From Anaerorhabdus sp036637135 (GTDB lineage Bacteria > Bacillota_I > Bacilli_A > Erysipelotrichales > Erysipelotrichaceae), in NCBI RefSeq assembly GCF_036637135.1, contig NZ_JAVWNC010000006.1, positions 1 to 64,000 on the forward strand: a stretch of DNA of 64,000 nt, given 5' to 3'. The notes beneath the pieces are model-generated. The model did not search any database and had not been told where the DNA came from. It was given only the letters and a program-made list of their open reading frames with translations. Every line of letters starts with the position of its first letter. Position 1 is the stretch's first letter. The position numbers and the translations under genes were made by a program. This document shows positions 54,248 to 64,000 of this stretch, one piece after another.

Positions 54248-55207
54248 ATGCAAAAATTTGAACGTGCCAATTTTGAAGTTAAAGAATATGTTGAATCAGA
54301 CAATTACGGTAAATTTGTAATTGAGCCTCTTGAAAGAGGGTTTGGAACTACAATTGGTAATGCACTTAGACGTGTTTTACTTTCCTCATTACCGGGAGCT
54401 GCTGTTTACTGTATAAAAGTAGACGGTGTTTATCATGAATTTACATCAATTCCTGGTGTTCAAGAAGATGTTACTATGATCATCTTGAATATTAAACAAT
54501 TGATTATGAAGATTGATAACGATGAAATTCATACATTAAGAATTTCTGCTAAAGGTCCATGTACTGTTACTGCAGGGGATATTATTTGCCCAGCAGGTGT
54601 TGAAATTCTAAACAAAGATCTTGAACTTGCTCACTTAGAAGTAGGTGGAGTTCTTGAAATGGAATTAAAAGCACGCAACAGCCGTGGTTATATTAGTGCT
54701 GATGGTAATAAACAACTTTACCAAGGGTCATCACAAGGTATTGGAACAGTTTATACTGACTCAATCTATACGCCAGTTGATCGTATCTCTTATACTGTTG
54801 AACCTACTCGTGTAGGTCAAGACGCTAAGTATGATCGTCTAGTGTTTGAAGTATATACAAATGGTTCTATTACTCCTCAAATGTCATTGGCATTGGGATC
54901 TAAGATTCTAATTGACCACCTTGATATTTTAGCTAATATTCAAGATGCTGTAGTTGATATGGAATCTTGCATTAAAGATGCTAATGGTGAAGTAGTAAAC
55001 AAAGGTCTAGTTATGATGATTGAAGATCTAGACTTATCTGTACGTTCTTATAACTGCTTAAAACGTGCAGGAATTCAAACAGTTGAAGAGTTAACTCAAA
55101 AAACTGAAGATGAAATGATGAGAGTTCGTAACTTAGGTAAGAAATCTCTTAAAGAAGTTAAAGATAAGATCTATGAATTAGGTTTTAGCTTTAAATCATT
55201 CGACTAA
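54248..55207 (+). CDS. rpoA: RNA polymerase alpha subunit
   Basis: Dimerising assembly core of RNA polymerase. 319 residues. N-domain with ERGFGTTIGNALRRVLLSSLPG and C-domain (about 250-319) with LSVRSYNCLKRAGIQTVEEL for UP-element binding. Standard length for Bacillota. Between rpsK and rplQ. Confidence 0.98.
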   Translation: MQKFERANFEVKEYVESDNYGKFVIEPLERGFGTTIGNALRRVLLSSLPGAAVYCIKVDGVYHEFTSIPGVQEDVTMIILNIKQLIMKIDNDEIHTLRISAKGPCTVTAGDIICPAGVEILNKDLELAHLEVGGVLEMELKARNSRGYISADGNKQLYQGSSQGIGTVYTDSIYTPVDRISYTVEPTRVGQDAKYDRLVFEVYTNGSITPQMSLALGSKILIDHLDILANIQDAVVDMESCIKDANGEVVNKGLVMMIEDLDLSVRSYNCLKRAGIQTVEELTQKTEDEMMRVRNLGKKSLKEVKDKIYELGFSFKSFD

Positions 55208-55229
55208 TATAGCAAGGAGGAAATAGACA

Positions 55230-55592
55230 ATGTGGAATCGTAAATTTGGACGCAAAGCTGACCATCGTAAAGCAATGCTTAGAAATATGGCAACATCAGT
55301 AATCCTTCATGGAAAAATTGAAACAACTGAAATGAAAGCAAAAGATCTTCGTTCTGTTGTAGATGAAATGATTACTTTAGGTAAACGTGGTGACTTACAC
55401 GCTCGTCGTCAAGCTGCTGCTTATATCCGTAATGTTGTAGCTGATGAAAAGACTGAACAAACAGTACTTCAAAAGTTATTTGATGAAGTAGCACCTAAAT
55501 ACGTTGATCGTAATGGTGGATACACTCGTGTTATCAAAACTAGATCACGCCGTGGAGATAATGCTCCAATGGCTATCATTGAATTAGTTTAA
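55230..55592 (+). CDS. rplQ: 50S ribosomal protein L17
   Basis: Tunnel-exit protein. 120 residues; RKFGRKADHRKAMLRNMATSVI at the start and TRVIKTRSRRGDNAPMAIIELV at the end. Last gene of the cluster, followed by a terminator. Confidence 0.98.
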   Translation: MWNRKFGRKADHRKAMLRNMATSVILHGKIETTEMKAKDLRSVVDEMITLGKRGDLHARRQAAAYIRNVVADEKTEQTVLQKLFDEVAPKYVDRNGGYTRVIKTRSRRGDNAPMAIIELV

Positions 55593-55601
55593 TTCAAATA
55601 T

Positions 55602-55632
55602 AAAACTCAAGTTTATGCTTGAGTTTTTATTT
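55602..55632 (+). terminator. Intrinsic terminator closing the ribosomal cluster
   Basis: Ten-base stem (55602-55611 with 55618-55627), six-base loop, then T-rich sequence. Marks the end of a unit of about 13.7 kb. Confidence 0.92.
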
Positions 55633-55701
55633 TGGGAAAAGAGTATTTGCCTTGTATCTAGGTAAACGGGATTATAATAAAATTAGAAGGAGCTTATACC
55701 T

Positions 55702-56874
55702 ATGTTTAACCAAGATATTAAGAAAGTAACACAATGGATTATTTTAGCAGGAGTTTGTACGGTATTTATATTCATACTGATGAAGGCAGATACGTTACTC
55801 CAAGTACTTAGTAAGATACAAACATTACTAACACCACTAGTTTTTGGATTGGGGTTTGCATTTATTATTAATTTATTCTCTAGCAGGATAGAAAGATTAT
55901 TAGGGAAGTGGTTTAAAGATAACAAGCATATGAATAAAATTAAACGACCAGTCGCTATTTTTACAACGATTATTCTTGCGGTTATCATTTTTTATTTTCT
56001 AACGATATCGATTTTCCCACAACTTATACAAAGTCTTCAAATGTTTGCAAAGCAATTACCAAGTTATATTAAATCGATTGAGGAGTTAATTAATAAAACA
56101 ATGACATCACTTAAGATAGATTATGTATCGACATTCTCTAATTCGGATTCGTGGGTTAAAATTGTGCCACAAATTACAAATTATCTTACAAAAGTATTAC
56201 CCGATTTATATAAGAATGCGATGAGTATTTCAATTACTTTCTTAAATGTATTTATGGGATTTATGATTTGTTTCTATTTCTTGATGGATAAAGAAAAATT
56301 TATACTTCAAGCAAAAAAAATTCTTGCGGCATTATTACCTATAAAGGTAGCAAATAAAGTGCTAGAAGTATCAAGTAAGAGTAATCATATTTTTTCAATG
56401 TATGTTAGAGGGCAATTAACAGAATGTTTATTAGAAGGAATTATATTTATAATTGTTTTAACATTACTAAAATTTCCTTATGCTTTACTGATTGGTAGTA
56501 TGGTGTGTGTATTAAGTATAGTACCAGTATTAGGGGCGACATTTGTTTGTATCTTTGGATTCTTACTTATTTTAGCGATTAATCCATTACAAGCTGTTTT
56601 ATTTGTCATAATTTACCAAGTGATTCAACAACTTGAAAGTAGTTTACTTTATCCACGTGTTGTAGGTAATTCTGTTGGATTACCAGGTGTTTTAGTACTT
56701 ACATCGGTGTTCTTGTGTGGTGGCTTATTTGGATTAATCGGTGTTTTATTAGGCGTTCCAATGACTGCAGTTGTATATACTTTATTTAGAGAATTTGTTT
56801 ATTATATGCTAGATCGAAAGAAAGTAATTGTTGATGGAAATCAAATACAACATGTAGATGACGTATCAAAATAA
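55702..56874 (+). CDS. AI-2E family transporter
   Basis: Membrane protein of the AI-2E/PerM family, used for export of signals or small molecules in other bacteria. About seven or eight helices in 390 residues; two near the start, then an amphipathic coiled segment with NSDSWVKIVPQITNYLTKVLPD, and late VPVLGATF and LLGVPMTAVVY motifs typical of the family. A tight agaaggag site precedes the ATG. Substrate unknown. A single-gene unit. Confidence 0.88.
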   Translation: MFNQDIKKVTQWIILAGVCTVFIFILMKADTLLQVLSKIQTLLTPLVFGLGFAFIINLFSSRIERLLGKWFKDNKHMNKIKRPVAIFTTIILAVIIFYFLTISIFPQLIQSLQMFAKQLPSYIKSIEELINKTMTSLKIDYVSTFSNSDSWVKIVPQITNYLTKVLPDLYKNAMSISITFLNVFMGFMICFYFLMDKEKFILQAKKILAALLPIKVANKVLEVSSKSNHIFSMYVRGQLTECLLEGIIFIIVLTLLKFPYALLIGSMVCVLSIVPVLGATFVCIFGFLLILAINPLQAVLFVIIYQVIQQLESSLLYPRVVGNSVGLPGVLVLTSVFLCGGLFGLIGVLLGVPMTAVVYTLFREFVYYMLDRKKVIVDGNQIQHVDDVSK

Positions 56875-56887
56875 TTAAATATTGTTT

Positions 56888-56912
56888 AAAATCAGGGAAA
56901 CCTGATTTTTTT
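56888..56912 (+). terminator. Intrinsic terminator
   Basis: Nine-base stem AAAATCAGG with CCTGATTTT, loop GAAA, followed by T. Confidence 0.9.
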
Positions 56913-56950
56913 GTTATGACTGCAGTGGGGTTATTTGGTATAATGATTGC

Positions 56951-58162
56951 ATGAAAAAAATAGCGATATTACTTTTGAGTTTAATGATAACTGGTTGTAC
57001 AGCAAAATCAATACAACCTTCTTTTGATCATGATGTAAAACAAACAAGTTCTTCTGAGGTTTATGATTACCTAAATCAAAGTTTGGATAGCTTCATCTTT
57101 TCTAAATCTGATTTACCTACATACAAAGGCGAAACAGTTGAGTGGGGTGTTGTAAGTGGTGAGGGTGAAATCATTGAAAACAAGCTTGTTAAAAAGAGTA
57201 CGGCAAAGGAATATGAACCGATTGTACTTGAAGGTACTGTTCAAGGAGAAACATATACGTTTGAAAATATTATGTTATTGGATGAGCAAACAGGATATTT
57301 GATGACATACTTTGGTGGTGATGATAAGAATTACGAGAATCCAAAGCTAGCCTATACTTTCGATGGCATGCTATGGTATCTTATCAATGATGATAAGCCA
57401 ATATTTAAAGCAACAACGGGTTCGAAGAAAGTAAGAGATCCATCCATGGTAAGAAAGAAAGACGGAACATTTGCACTAATCGCAACACAAGGATGGGATA
57501 ACCCCTCGATTTATGTATGGGACACAGTAGATGGTGTGACTTATGAGAATGAAAGGTTACTTCAAGTTAATAAATCAAATGATGATTTAAAAATGAGTGA
57601 GAAACAAGCTTGGGCACCAGAGGCGTTTTATGATCGTAGGATTGATCAATATATCGTTACATGGTCAAGTCCAAAGGATGGAGGTATGTTTTATAACTAT
57701 ACCAATGATTTTAATGATATAAGTTACCCTAACCAATTATTAGATACTGGTTTTACAGTAATTGATGGAACTATCATTAAAGAAGGTTATAATTATACAA
57801 TCATACTAAAAGATGAAAGAGAACCGATGGAAGAATATTCACAATTATTTCTAGGGACATCAGAAACAGACTATTTAGGATTTGATACATTTTCATCAAA
57901 GAGAATTACAGGGCATCAAAGTGAAGGCCCATTTTACTTAAAGCGTGATTATGATTATATTTTGTATTATGATGATTACACAAGAAAACAATTTCAAGCA
58001 ATGACTACATACGACTTGCGCAGTGAAGAGTTTGAAGATGTTGAAATGATCAAGGAAGTTATTGCACCAATGACAAGTCCTAGACATGCCAGTGTTATTC
58101 CAATTACATGGAAAGAATGGGAAAGACTAACGAAAGGTTTCAATGTTGAGGTGAGTGAATGA
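56951..58162 (+). CDS. GH43-like beta-propeller lipoprotein
   Basis: Surface lipoprotein with lipobox ITGCTA (Cys16). After a small beta domain (about 30-115) the rest resembles five-bladed beta-propeller glycosidases of GH43/62: VRDPSMVRKKDGTFALIATQG, then WDNPSIYVWDT and AWAPEAFYDRRIDQYIVTWSS carrying blade-type repeats and a likely acid/base Glu, and later EGPFYLKRDYDYILYYDDY. It probably cuts or binds an arabinan- or xylan-like glycan; some relatives are inactive. 403 residues. Overlaps the next lipoprotein gene by four bases. Substrate unknown. Confidence 0.75.
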   Translation: MKKIAILLLSLMITGCTAKSIQPSFDHDVKQTSSSEVYDYLNQSLDSFIFSKSDLPTYKGETVEWGVVSGEGEIIENKLVKKSTAKEYEPIVLEGTVQGETYTFENIMLLDEQTGYLMTYFGGDDKNYENPKLAYTFDGMLWYLINDDKPIFKATTGSKKVRDPSMVRKKDGTFALIATQGWDNPSIYVWDTVDGVTYENERLLQVNKSNDDLKMSEKQAWAPEAFYDRRIDQYIVTWSSPKDGGMFYNYTNDFNDISYPNQLLDTGFTVIDGTIIKEGYNYTIILKDEREPMEEYSQLFLGTSETDYLGFDTFSSKRITGHQSEGPFYLKRDYDYILYYDDYTRKQFQAMTTYDLRSEEFEDVEMIKEVIAPMTSPRHASVIPITWKEWERLTKGFNVEVSE

Positions 58163-59241
58163 GAAAAATAGGAATATGGTGTTTGACACTCATTCTATTA
58201 GCGGGATGTGGGCAAGCAAATCAAAAAATAAGTAATGACCAAATATCAATACTAAAAGAGGCAATTGTGGCAACACAAGAGTTACAAAACTATACAAAGA
58301 ATGAAGATCTAGTTATGAAAGTTTTTATGGATGAAGAAATAACATTGCATTCAACGACAAAGATTGAAACGAGAATTAATAATGTAAATGAAAAAGCAGA
58401 GGGATATTTAAACATGAATGTCTCGGTTGAAGGTGTTGGTGAAGGAGATATTCAACTTTGGGCGAAAAATAATCAATTCTATATTGAAAGTGATGGGCAA
58501 CGTGCAATTCAAGAAGGTACGATGGAAGACTTTGGGCAGCAACTAGTAGAAAATGATTTCTCTAAAATGATTGAAAGTTTTGATTATATAAACGGACGCG
58601 TAAAAACAAATGGCAACAAGATGACGATTTCCACTCAATTGGATGAATTGCAAATATTACAACTATTACAATCACAAGGTGAAACATATGATGAAATTAA
58701 ACTTAACATAAAAACGAATCGTGTGGATTTTGTGATTAGTGATAATAAATATTTAACTGAAATTCATTTTGATGTTTTAGTGGATATCATTGAAGAGGAA
58801 ACAACAATTAGCAATGAAATAGTAATGAATATGATTGTGAGTGATATGAATGCAACAGAAATTGTATTTCCAGATGATTTAGCAGATTTTGGTAATAAAC
58901 AAGCAACCAATCAAACTAATCAAAATAAACTGATGAAACAATTAATCGATGGAGCAGGCTACGTGGAAGTAGAGCCAGGAGTTATTGAATATGATTGGGG
59001 AACAGAGAGATATCAATTTGATTTCAATCGTTTAGATTTCAATTTAATCACGAAAAGTGGTACATATACATACAATTGGAATGAAGAATTAGGAACATTT
59101 GGTGGTGTATGTACATACAACTTTGCACAATCTGAAAATATTGGGTGTAATGAGGAAGAAGTAGCTAACATTCAATTAGCGAAAGAATTATTTGATTCAG
59201 AGTGTCAATATAGTGGTGTATCACCAAGTTCATTAAACTAG
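58159..59241 (+). CDS. Lipoprotein of unknown function
   Basis: Signal peptide with lipobox LLAGCG (Cys17). The 340-residue remainder is beta-rich and acidic, with an LppX/LprG-like or DUF6612-like pattern; no named domain can be claimed. It overlaps the GH43-like gene by the ATGA junction, so the two are translated together and probably work together at the cell surface. Confidence 0.7.
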   Translation: MRKIGIWCLTLILLAGCGQANQKISNDQISILKEAIVATQELQNYTKNEDLVMKVFMDEEITLHSTTKIETRINNVNEKAEGYLNMNVSVEGVGEGDIQLWAKNNQFYIESDGQRAIQEGTMEDFGQQLVENDFSKMIESFDYINGRVKTNGNKMTISTQLDELQILQLLQSQGETYDEIKLNIKTNRVDFVISDNKYLTEIHFDVLVDIIEEETTISNEIVMNMIVSDMNATEIVFPDDLADFGNKQATNQTNQNKLMKQLIDGAGYVEVEPGVIEYDWGTERYQFDFNRLDFNLITKSGTYTYNWNEELGTFGGVCTYNFAQSENIGCNEEEVANIQLAKELFDSECQYSGVSPSSLN

Positions 59242-59258
59242 GAAAAGGGGAAAAGAAA

Positions 59259-59528
59259 ATGAGAGCGGTTATTTCGGTAGTAGGAAAAGATAGAACAGGG
59301 ATTCTTGCATTTGTGAGCTATGAATGTTTGAAGTATGAGGCAAATATTGAAGATGTATCTCAAACAGTTATGCAAGATGTATTTAACATGTTTATGATTG
59401 TGGATATCAACAAAGGAACAGAAGAATTTATTGAATTTGTGAATTACCTTGATAAAAAAGGTAAAGAGAATAATCTTGTTATTCACGTTATGCATGAAGA
59501 TATTTTCAATGCAATGCATACAATTTAG
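59259..59528 (+). CDS. ACT-domain regulatory protein (UPF0237)
   Basis: A single 89-residue ACT domain: MRAVISVVGKDRTGILAFVSYECLKYEANI is the first strand-helix-strand unit. Similar proteins are paired with UPF0210 and thought to sense an amino acid. aaaagggg precedes the ATG. Ten bases before the UPF0210 gene. Confidence 0.88.
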   Translation: MRAVISVVGKDRTGILAFVSYECLKYEANIEDVSQTVMQDVFNMFMIVDINKGTEEFIEFVNYLDKKGKENNLVIHVMHEDIFNAMHTI

Positions 59529-59538
59529 GTGATTGTTT

Positions 59539-60897
59539 ATGTTGAATACAAATAAGATTGTAGAAACAATCAAGATGATTCAAGAAGAAGATTTAGATAT
59601 TCGTACAATTACGATGGGAATCTCTTTGTTGGATTGTGCTGATACAGATATTAAGAAGTCATGCGAGAAAATATACAATAAAATTGTTACAAAAGCAAAA
59701 GATCTAGTAAAAGTTGGAGAAGATATATCTAGGGAATATGGTATTCCTATTATCAATAAACGTGTATCTGTAACACCAATTAGTTTATTAGTTGATGTCA
59801 GCGGTGGAGATCCGGTAGAATATGCAAAAACGTTGGATCGTGCTGCGGAAGCTGTGGGAGTCAATTTTATCGGAGGTTATTCGGCGCTTGTTCAAAAAGG
59901 AATGACACCTGGAGAAATTAAACTTATCGAATCAATTCCTGAAGCATTGGCAGTTACAAGTAAAGTGTGTAGTAGTGTTAATATTGGATCGACTCGTGCT
60001 GGTATCAATATGGATGCGGTTAAAACAATGGGACAAATTGTTGTTCGATGTGCAGAGATGACAAAGGATAATCAATGTTTAGGTGCAGCAAAATTAGTTG
60101 TATTCTGTAATGCGGTTGAAGATAACCCATTTATGGCAGGTGCTTTTCATGGAGTTTCGGAAGCAGAAGTTGTGATTAATGTTGGTGTATCAGGGCCAGG
60201 GGTAGTAAGAAGTGCGGTTTCTAAAGCAGGACCGGATTGTACAATGGATGAAATCGCTGAAATTATTAAGAAAACAGCATTTAAGATAACTCGTATGGGA
60301 CAACTTGTCGGAACAGTAGCAAGCGAAAGATTAGGAGTTCCCTTTGGAATTGTTGATTTATCATTAGCTCCAACACCAGCGGTTGGAGATTCAGTGGCTT
60401 ATATCTTAGAAGAAATGGGACTTGAACAATGTGGAGGACCAGGGACTACTGCGTGTTTGGCGATGTTAAATGATGCAGTTAAAAAAGGTGGAGTCATGGC
60501 TAGTGGCAATGTTGGTGGTTTAAGTGGTGCATTTATTCCGGTTTCAGAAGATGCAGGAATGATTGAAGCTGTGAGAGCTGGTTCGTTAACATTAGAAAAA
60601 TTAGAAGCAATGACAGCTGTATGTTCAGTTGGTTTAGATATGATAGTTGTGCCTGGAGACACAACACCAGAAGTAATTTCAGGCATCATAGCGGATGAAG
60701 CAGCAATTGGTATGGTAAATAGTAAAACAACAGCAGTTCGTATTATTCCGGCTATTGGATGTGCAGATGATGATGAATTAGAATTTGGCGGGTTACTTGG
60801 AAGTGGTCCTATCATGAAAATAAGTAAAGTATCACCAAAAGTGATGATCAATCGTGGAGGAAGAATTCCAGCTCCATTACAAAGTTTGAAGAACTAA
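59539..60897 (+). CDS. UPF0210/PFL-family protein
   Basis: Conserved 452-residue cytosolic protein of unknown function, usually next to the ACT-domain gene, as here. Glycine-rich segments (VSGPGVVRSAVSKAGPD, GPGTTACLAMLNDAVKKGGVMASGNVGGLSGAF) are diagnostic. I chose the ATG at 59539 because aggtga lies six bases before it; an earlier TTG at 59533 lacks proper spacing. The fold may be related to formate acetyltransferase-like enzymes as the family name implies, but no activity can be assigned. Terminated by a hairpin. Confidence 0.85.
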   Translation: MLNTNKIVETIKMIQEEDLDIRTITMGISLLDCADTDIKKSCEKIYNKIVTKAKDLVKVGEDISREYGIPIINKRVSVTPISLLVDVSGGDPVEYAKTLDRAAEAVGVNFIGGYSALVQKGMTPGEIKLIESIPEALAVTSKVCSSVNIGSTRAGINMDAVKTMGQIVVRCAEMTKDNQCLGAAKLVVFCNAVEDNPFMAGAFHGVSEAEVVINVGVSGPGVVRSAVSKAGPDCTMDEIAEIIKKTAFKITRMGQLVGTVASERLGVPFGIVDLSLAPTPAVGDSVAYILEEMGLEQCGGPGTTACLAMLNDAVKKGGVMASGNVGGLSGAFIPVSEDAGMIEAVRAGSLTLEKLEAMTAVCSVGLDMIVVPGDTTPEVISGIIADEAAIGMVNSKTTAVRIIPAIGCADDDELEFGGLLGSGPIMKISKVSPKVMINRGGRIPAPLQSLKN

Positions 60898-60900
60898 AAC

Positions 60901-60932
60901 AAAAGTCATTCATTTCGAATGACTTTTATATA
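60901..60932 (+). terminator. Intrinsic terminator after UPF0210 gene
   Basis: An 11-bp perfect stem (60901-60911 with 60917-60927), five-base loop and A/T-rich tail. Confidence 0.88.
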
Positions 60933-61018
60933 ATGTTAAATAACTTTGCGTCATTGCCCAAAAGATTTGATAGACCTTTATAAGGTCAATTTCTATACTT
61001 TTTCTAGGAGGTGTTCAT

Positions 61019-61589
61019 ATGAGCATAGGTAGCAAAATATATGAGTTAAGAAAAAAACAAAATCTATCACAAGAAGGACTTGCGGAGAAGTTAGAAGTAA
61101 CAAGACAAACTATATCAAATTGGGAGTGTGATGAAACAATTCCGGATCTAAAATATGCGAATCAATTAGCACAAGTTTTTCATGTAAGTGTAGATTATTT
61201 AGTTGGGAATGATTGTCTTCAACCGACAATAGAAAAAGTGAGTAATATTGAAAAACTAGCAGGAATAATTATTAAGCTAATTAAGTATTTGGGAATTGTA
61301 TTAATCGCACTCATTTTAATAGGATTTATTTCTATATTATTTTTTATGAATAACAAACAAACAAACAAATGTTACTAAAGATGGTGGCTACTCTTATGCA
61401 TTGCTTTCATGTCGAGTGGGTGAGAACACATATGATATAAGCATTGGTGATAACGGCTTCTATGATTGCAAGGGATGTAGTGATAAGATGAATGTTTATT
61501 TAAATGATATTACAGAATGGCCTACACGAGATGAGGGTGTTAAAAATATTGAAAAATATTTTAAAGAAAATGGTGGAAGTTGCGAATAA
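61019..61589 (+). pseudogene. XRE-family membrane-anchored regulator, C-terminus out of frame at (CAAA)4
   Basis: First frame (61019-61378, 119 residues): helix-turn-helix IYELRKKQNLSQEGLAEKL and TRQTISNWE, then a transmembrane helix (about 85-110). It stops soon after a (CAAA)4 tract at 61354-61369. The next frame continues without stops to 61589: NVTKDGGYSYALLSCRVGENTYDISIGDNGFYDCKGC, a small Cys-rich domain that would lie outside. Losing one CAAA unit restores one protein of about 188 residues. It may be a phase-variable switch that turns sensing off, a real pseudogene, or an assembly error. aggaggt precedes the ATG. Regulon unknown. Confidence 0.8.
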
Positions 61590-61689
61590 AATGATTGCGA
61601 TATCGTGATGATTTAAATGAAGTTATTCAATGATTATATTGAGTAACTTTTTAATTAGAAAAAAAATTAAAAAAAATTACAAATTATAC

Positions 61690-61718
61690 TTGCATATGTT
61701 TTAAGTGTGTTATATACT
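61690..61718 (+). promoter_or_regulatory. rRNA promoter P1
   Basis: TTGCAT (61690-61695), 17-base spacer, TATACT (61713-61718), preceded by A-tracts that fit an UP element. The first transcribed bases read AACAAAGCTGA and can fold into a hairpin (61725-61731 with 61737-61743). Confidence 0.85.
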
Positions 61719-61797
61719 AACAAAGCTGACTCACTAAGTTAGCAAAAAACGAACTTGAAAACAGCGAAATTAATTTCAAAAAAAATTAAAAAAATGC

Positions 61798-61826
61798 TTG
61801 CATTAAGTTCTCAAATGTTATACAAT
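61798..61826 (+). promoter_or_regulatory. rRNA promoter P2
   Basis: TTGCAT (61798-61803), 17-base spacer, TACAAT (61821-61826), again after A-tracts, 108 bases downstream of P1. The initial sequence AACAAAGCTGA is repeated, with its own hairpin (61833-61837 with 61852-61856). The two are duplicated promoter modules. Otherwise the 371 bases before 16S hold no gene. Confidence 0.85.
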
Positions 61827-61858
61827 AACAAAGCTGAACCGCTAAAGGAAATCAGCGA

Positions 61859-61882
61859 ACGATCTTTGAAAACTAAATAGGA
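61859..61882 (+). other. Left arm of the 16S processing stalk
   Basis: About 24 bases that pair almost perfectly with 63528-63551 behind 16S, giving a double-stranded stalk for RNase III. It contains the CTTTGAAAACT block that recurs in the spacer (63572-63582) and resembles rRNA antitermination boxA. Confidence 0.8.
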
Positions 61883-61929
61883 AATTAAACAACGAACGTC
61901 AATTTAAAAAAAGCAATAAAAGGATAAAG

Positions 61930-61944
61930 CTGACAAAAAGTCAG
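61930..61944 (+). other. Third leader hairpin
   Basis: CTGAC pairs with GTCAG around AAAAA, after a third copy of AAAGCTGA. Same motif as the hairpins after P1 and P2. Confidence 0.6.
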
Positions 61945-61960
61945 TGAACATAAGAGCAAT

Positions 61961-63487
<1,527 letters not shown>

Positions 63488-63739
63488 TAAGGAGAAAGAA
63501 GTACAGAAATTGAGTTCGCGTTAAAATTCCTATTTAGTTTTGAGAGATCGTAAAAGAAATCTCAGAAGTTCTTTGAAAACTGAATAACAGAGAAAGACAG
63601 ATAAAAAGGTCTTTCTGAAAAGTTGAAAAACTAGATTTCAAAAATCAGAACAGCAATGAAATGATTTTAGGAAAAACATAGTAAAAACAGTTCAATCTAA
63701 AAAAAAGAAGTCCATGAGAAGAAATCTCAGTCTTATGGC
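63488..63739 (+). other. 16S-23S spacer without tRNA genes
   Basis: About 250 AT-rich bases. It contains the right arm of the 16S stalk (63528-63551), a boxA-like CTTTGAAAACT (63572-63582), and the beginning of a 23S processing arm with GAGAAGAAATCTC near 63715. I see no cloverleaf or CCA-type end, so no tRNA. Confidence 0.85.
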
Positions 63740-64000
63740 AAAGTGATTAAATGAAAAAGGGCGTACGGTGAATGCCTTGGCATAATGAGCAGAAGAAGGA
63801 CGCAGCGAACGGCGAAACGCCTCGGGGAGTGGTAAGCACACAGAGATCCGGGGATATCCGAATGGGGGAACCCAGCACTGGTAATGCAGTGTTATCCATA
63901 AGTGAATACATAGCTTATGAGAAGAGAACGCAGGGAATTGAAACATCTTAGTACCTGTAGGAGAAGAAAATAAAAATGATTCCCTAAGTAGTGGCGAGCG
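63740..64000 (+). rRNA. 23S ribosomal RNA (5' part)
   Basis: The start AAAGGGCGTACGGTGAATGCC near 63755 and GGGGAACCCAGC near 63866 are conserved 23S landmarks. It runs off the window. The exact start is estimated. Confidence 0.95.

Noticed and set aside
60399..60851. Open frame of 150 codons opposite the UPF0210 gene
   Set aside because: Shadow frame; low-complexity Ser/Pro/Thr translation and no site for translation.
63488..63739. tRNA in the rRNA spacer
   Set aside because: No cloverleaf, TTCRANY loop or acceptor stem could be found.
63692..63946. Open frame of 84 codons on the minus strand over the 23S start
   Set aside because: It is antisense to conserved rRNA and has no ribosome site.

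Overview
The window looks like a chromosomal segment of a low-GC, fermentative, probably gut-associated Bacillota. The 16S gene, the tilS-hpt-ftsH block, the zinc-binding adenylate kinase and the short zinc-type S14 all fit. An anaerobic sulfatase-maturating enzyme points to an anaerobe. Erysipelotrichia is my best guess from the general look of the 16S and from the missing L30 gene, but I could not run a search.

Layout. 1-3.6 kb: sulfatase with its radical-SAM activator and a PfkB sugar kinase between them. 3.7-4.5 kb: a Fic protein with a BRO-like N-terminus. 4.6-13.6 kb (minus strand): a seven-gene operon with an ADP-ribosylglycohydrolase-family protein, a BMP-type lipoprotein, a nucleoside-type ABC importer (ATPase and two permeases), a nucleoside hydrolase and an M20 amidohydrolase; it reads as uptake and cleavage of nucleosides or ribosylated compounds. 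13.7-17.6 kb: LD-carboxypeptidase, esterase, TauE-type exporter, TagO/WecA-type transferase. 17.7-22.1 kb: a frameshifted MazF/PemK-like gene, tilS, hpt, ftsH. 22.2-27.5 kb: a DUF885 lipoprotein behind a promoter carrying two large palindromes, a chromate transporter, and a redox operon (aldo/keto reductase and two flavodoxin-type proteins) with a MerR regulator on the other strand. 28.2-35.0 kb: LacI regulator, sugar ABC importer, Gfo/Idh/MocA dehydrogenase, sugar isomerase. 35.2-40.7 kb: a large vWA surface protein with near-identical repeats and an assembly gap, then an HD-GYP protein. 40.8-41.7 kb: a DUF1848 gene broken at a T7 tract.

41.8-55.6 kb is the S10-spc-alpha ribosomal cluster (rpsJ to rplQ, with secY, adk, infA, rpoA) behind a strong promoter and a structured leader. 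rpmD (L30) and map are absent from their usual places. 55.7-60.9 kb: AI-2E-type exporter, a GH43-like lipoprotein paired with a second lipoprotein, and an ACT/UPF0210 pair. 61.0-61.6 kb: an XRE regulator with a membrane segment, out of frame with its own C-terminal domain at a (CAAA)4 tract. 61.7-64.0 kb: rRNA operon with two promoters, complete 16S, a tRNA-free spacer and the start of 23S.

The observations most worth following are the ribosyl-compound operon, the (CAAA)4 candidate switch in the XRE membrane regulator, the double palindrome at the DUF885 promoter, and the MerR-type 19-bp-spacer promoter. Three genes are broken at simple-sequence tracts, so assembly errors must be excluded before any biological reading of those breaks.
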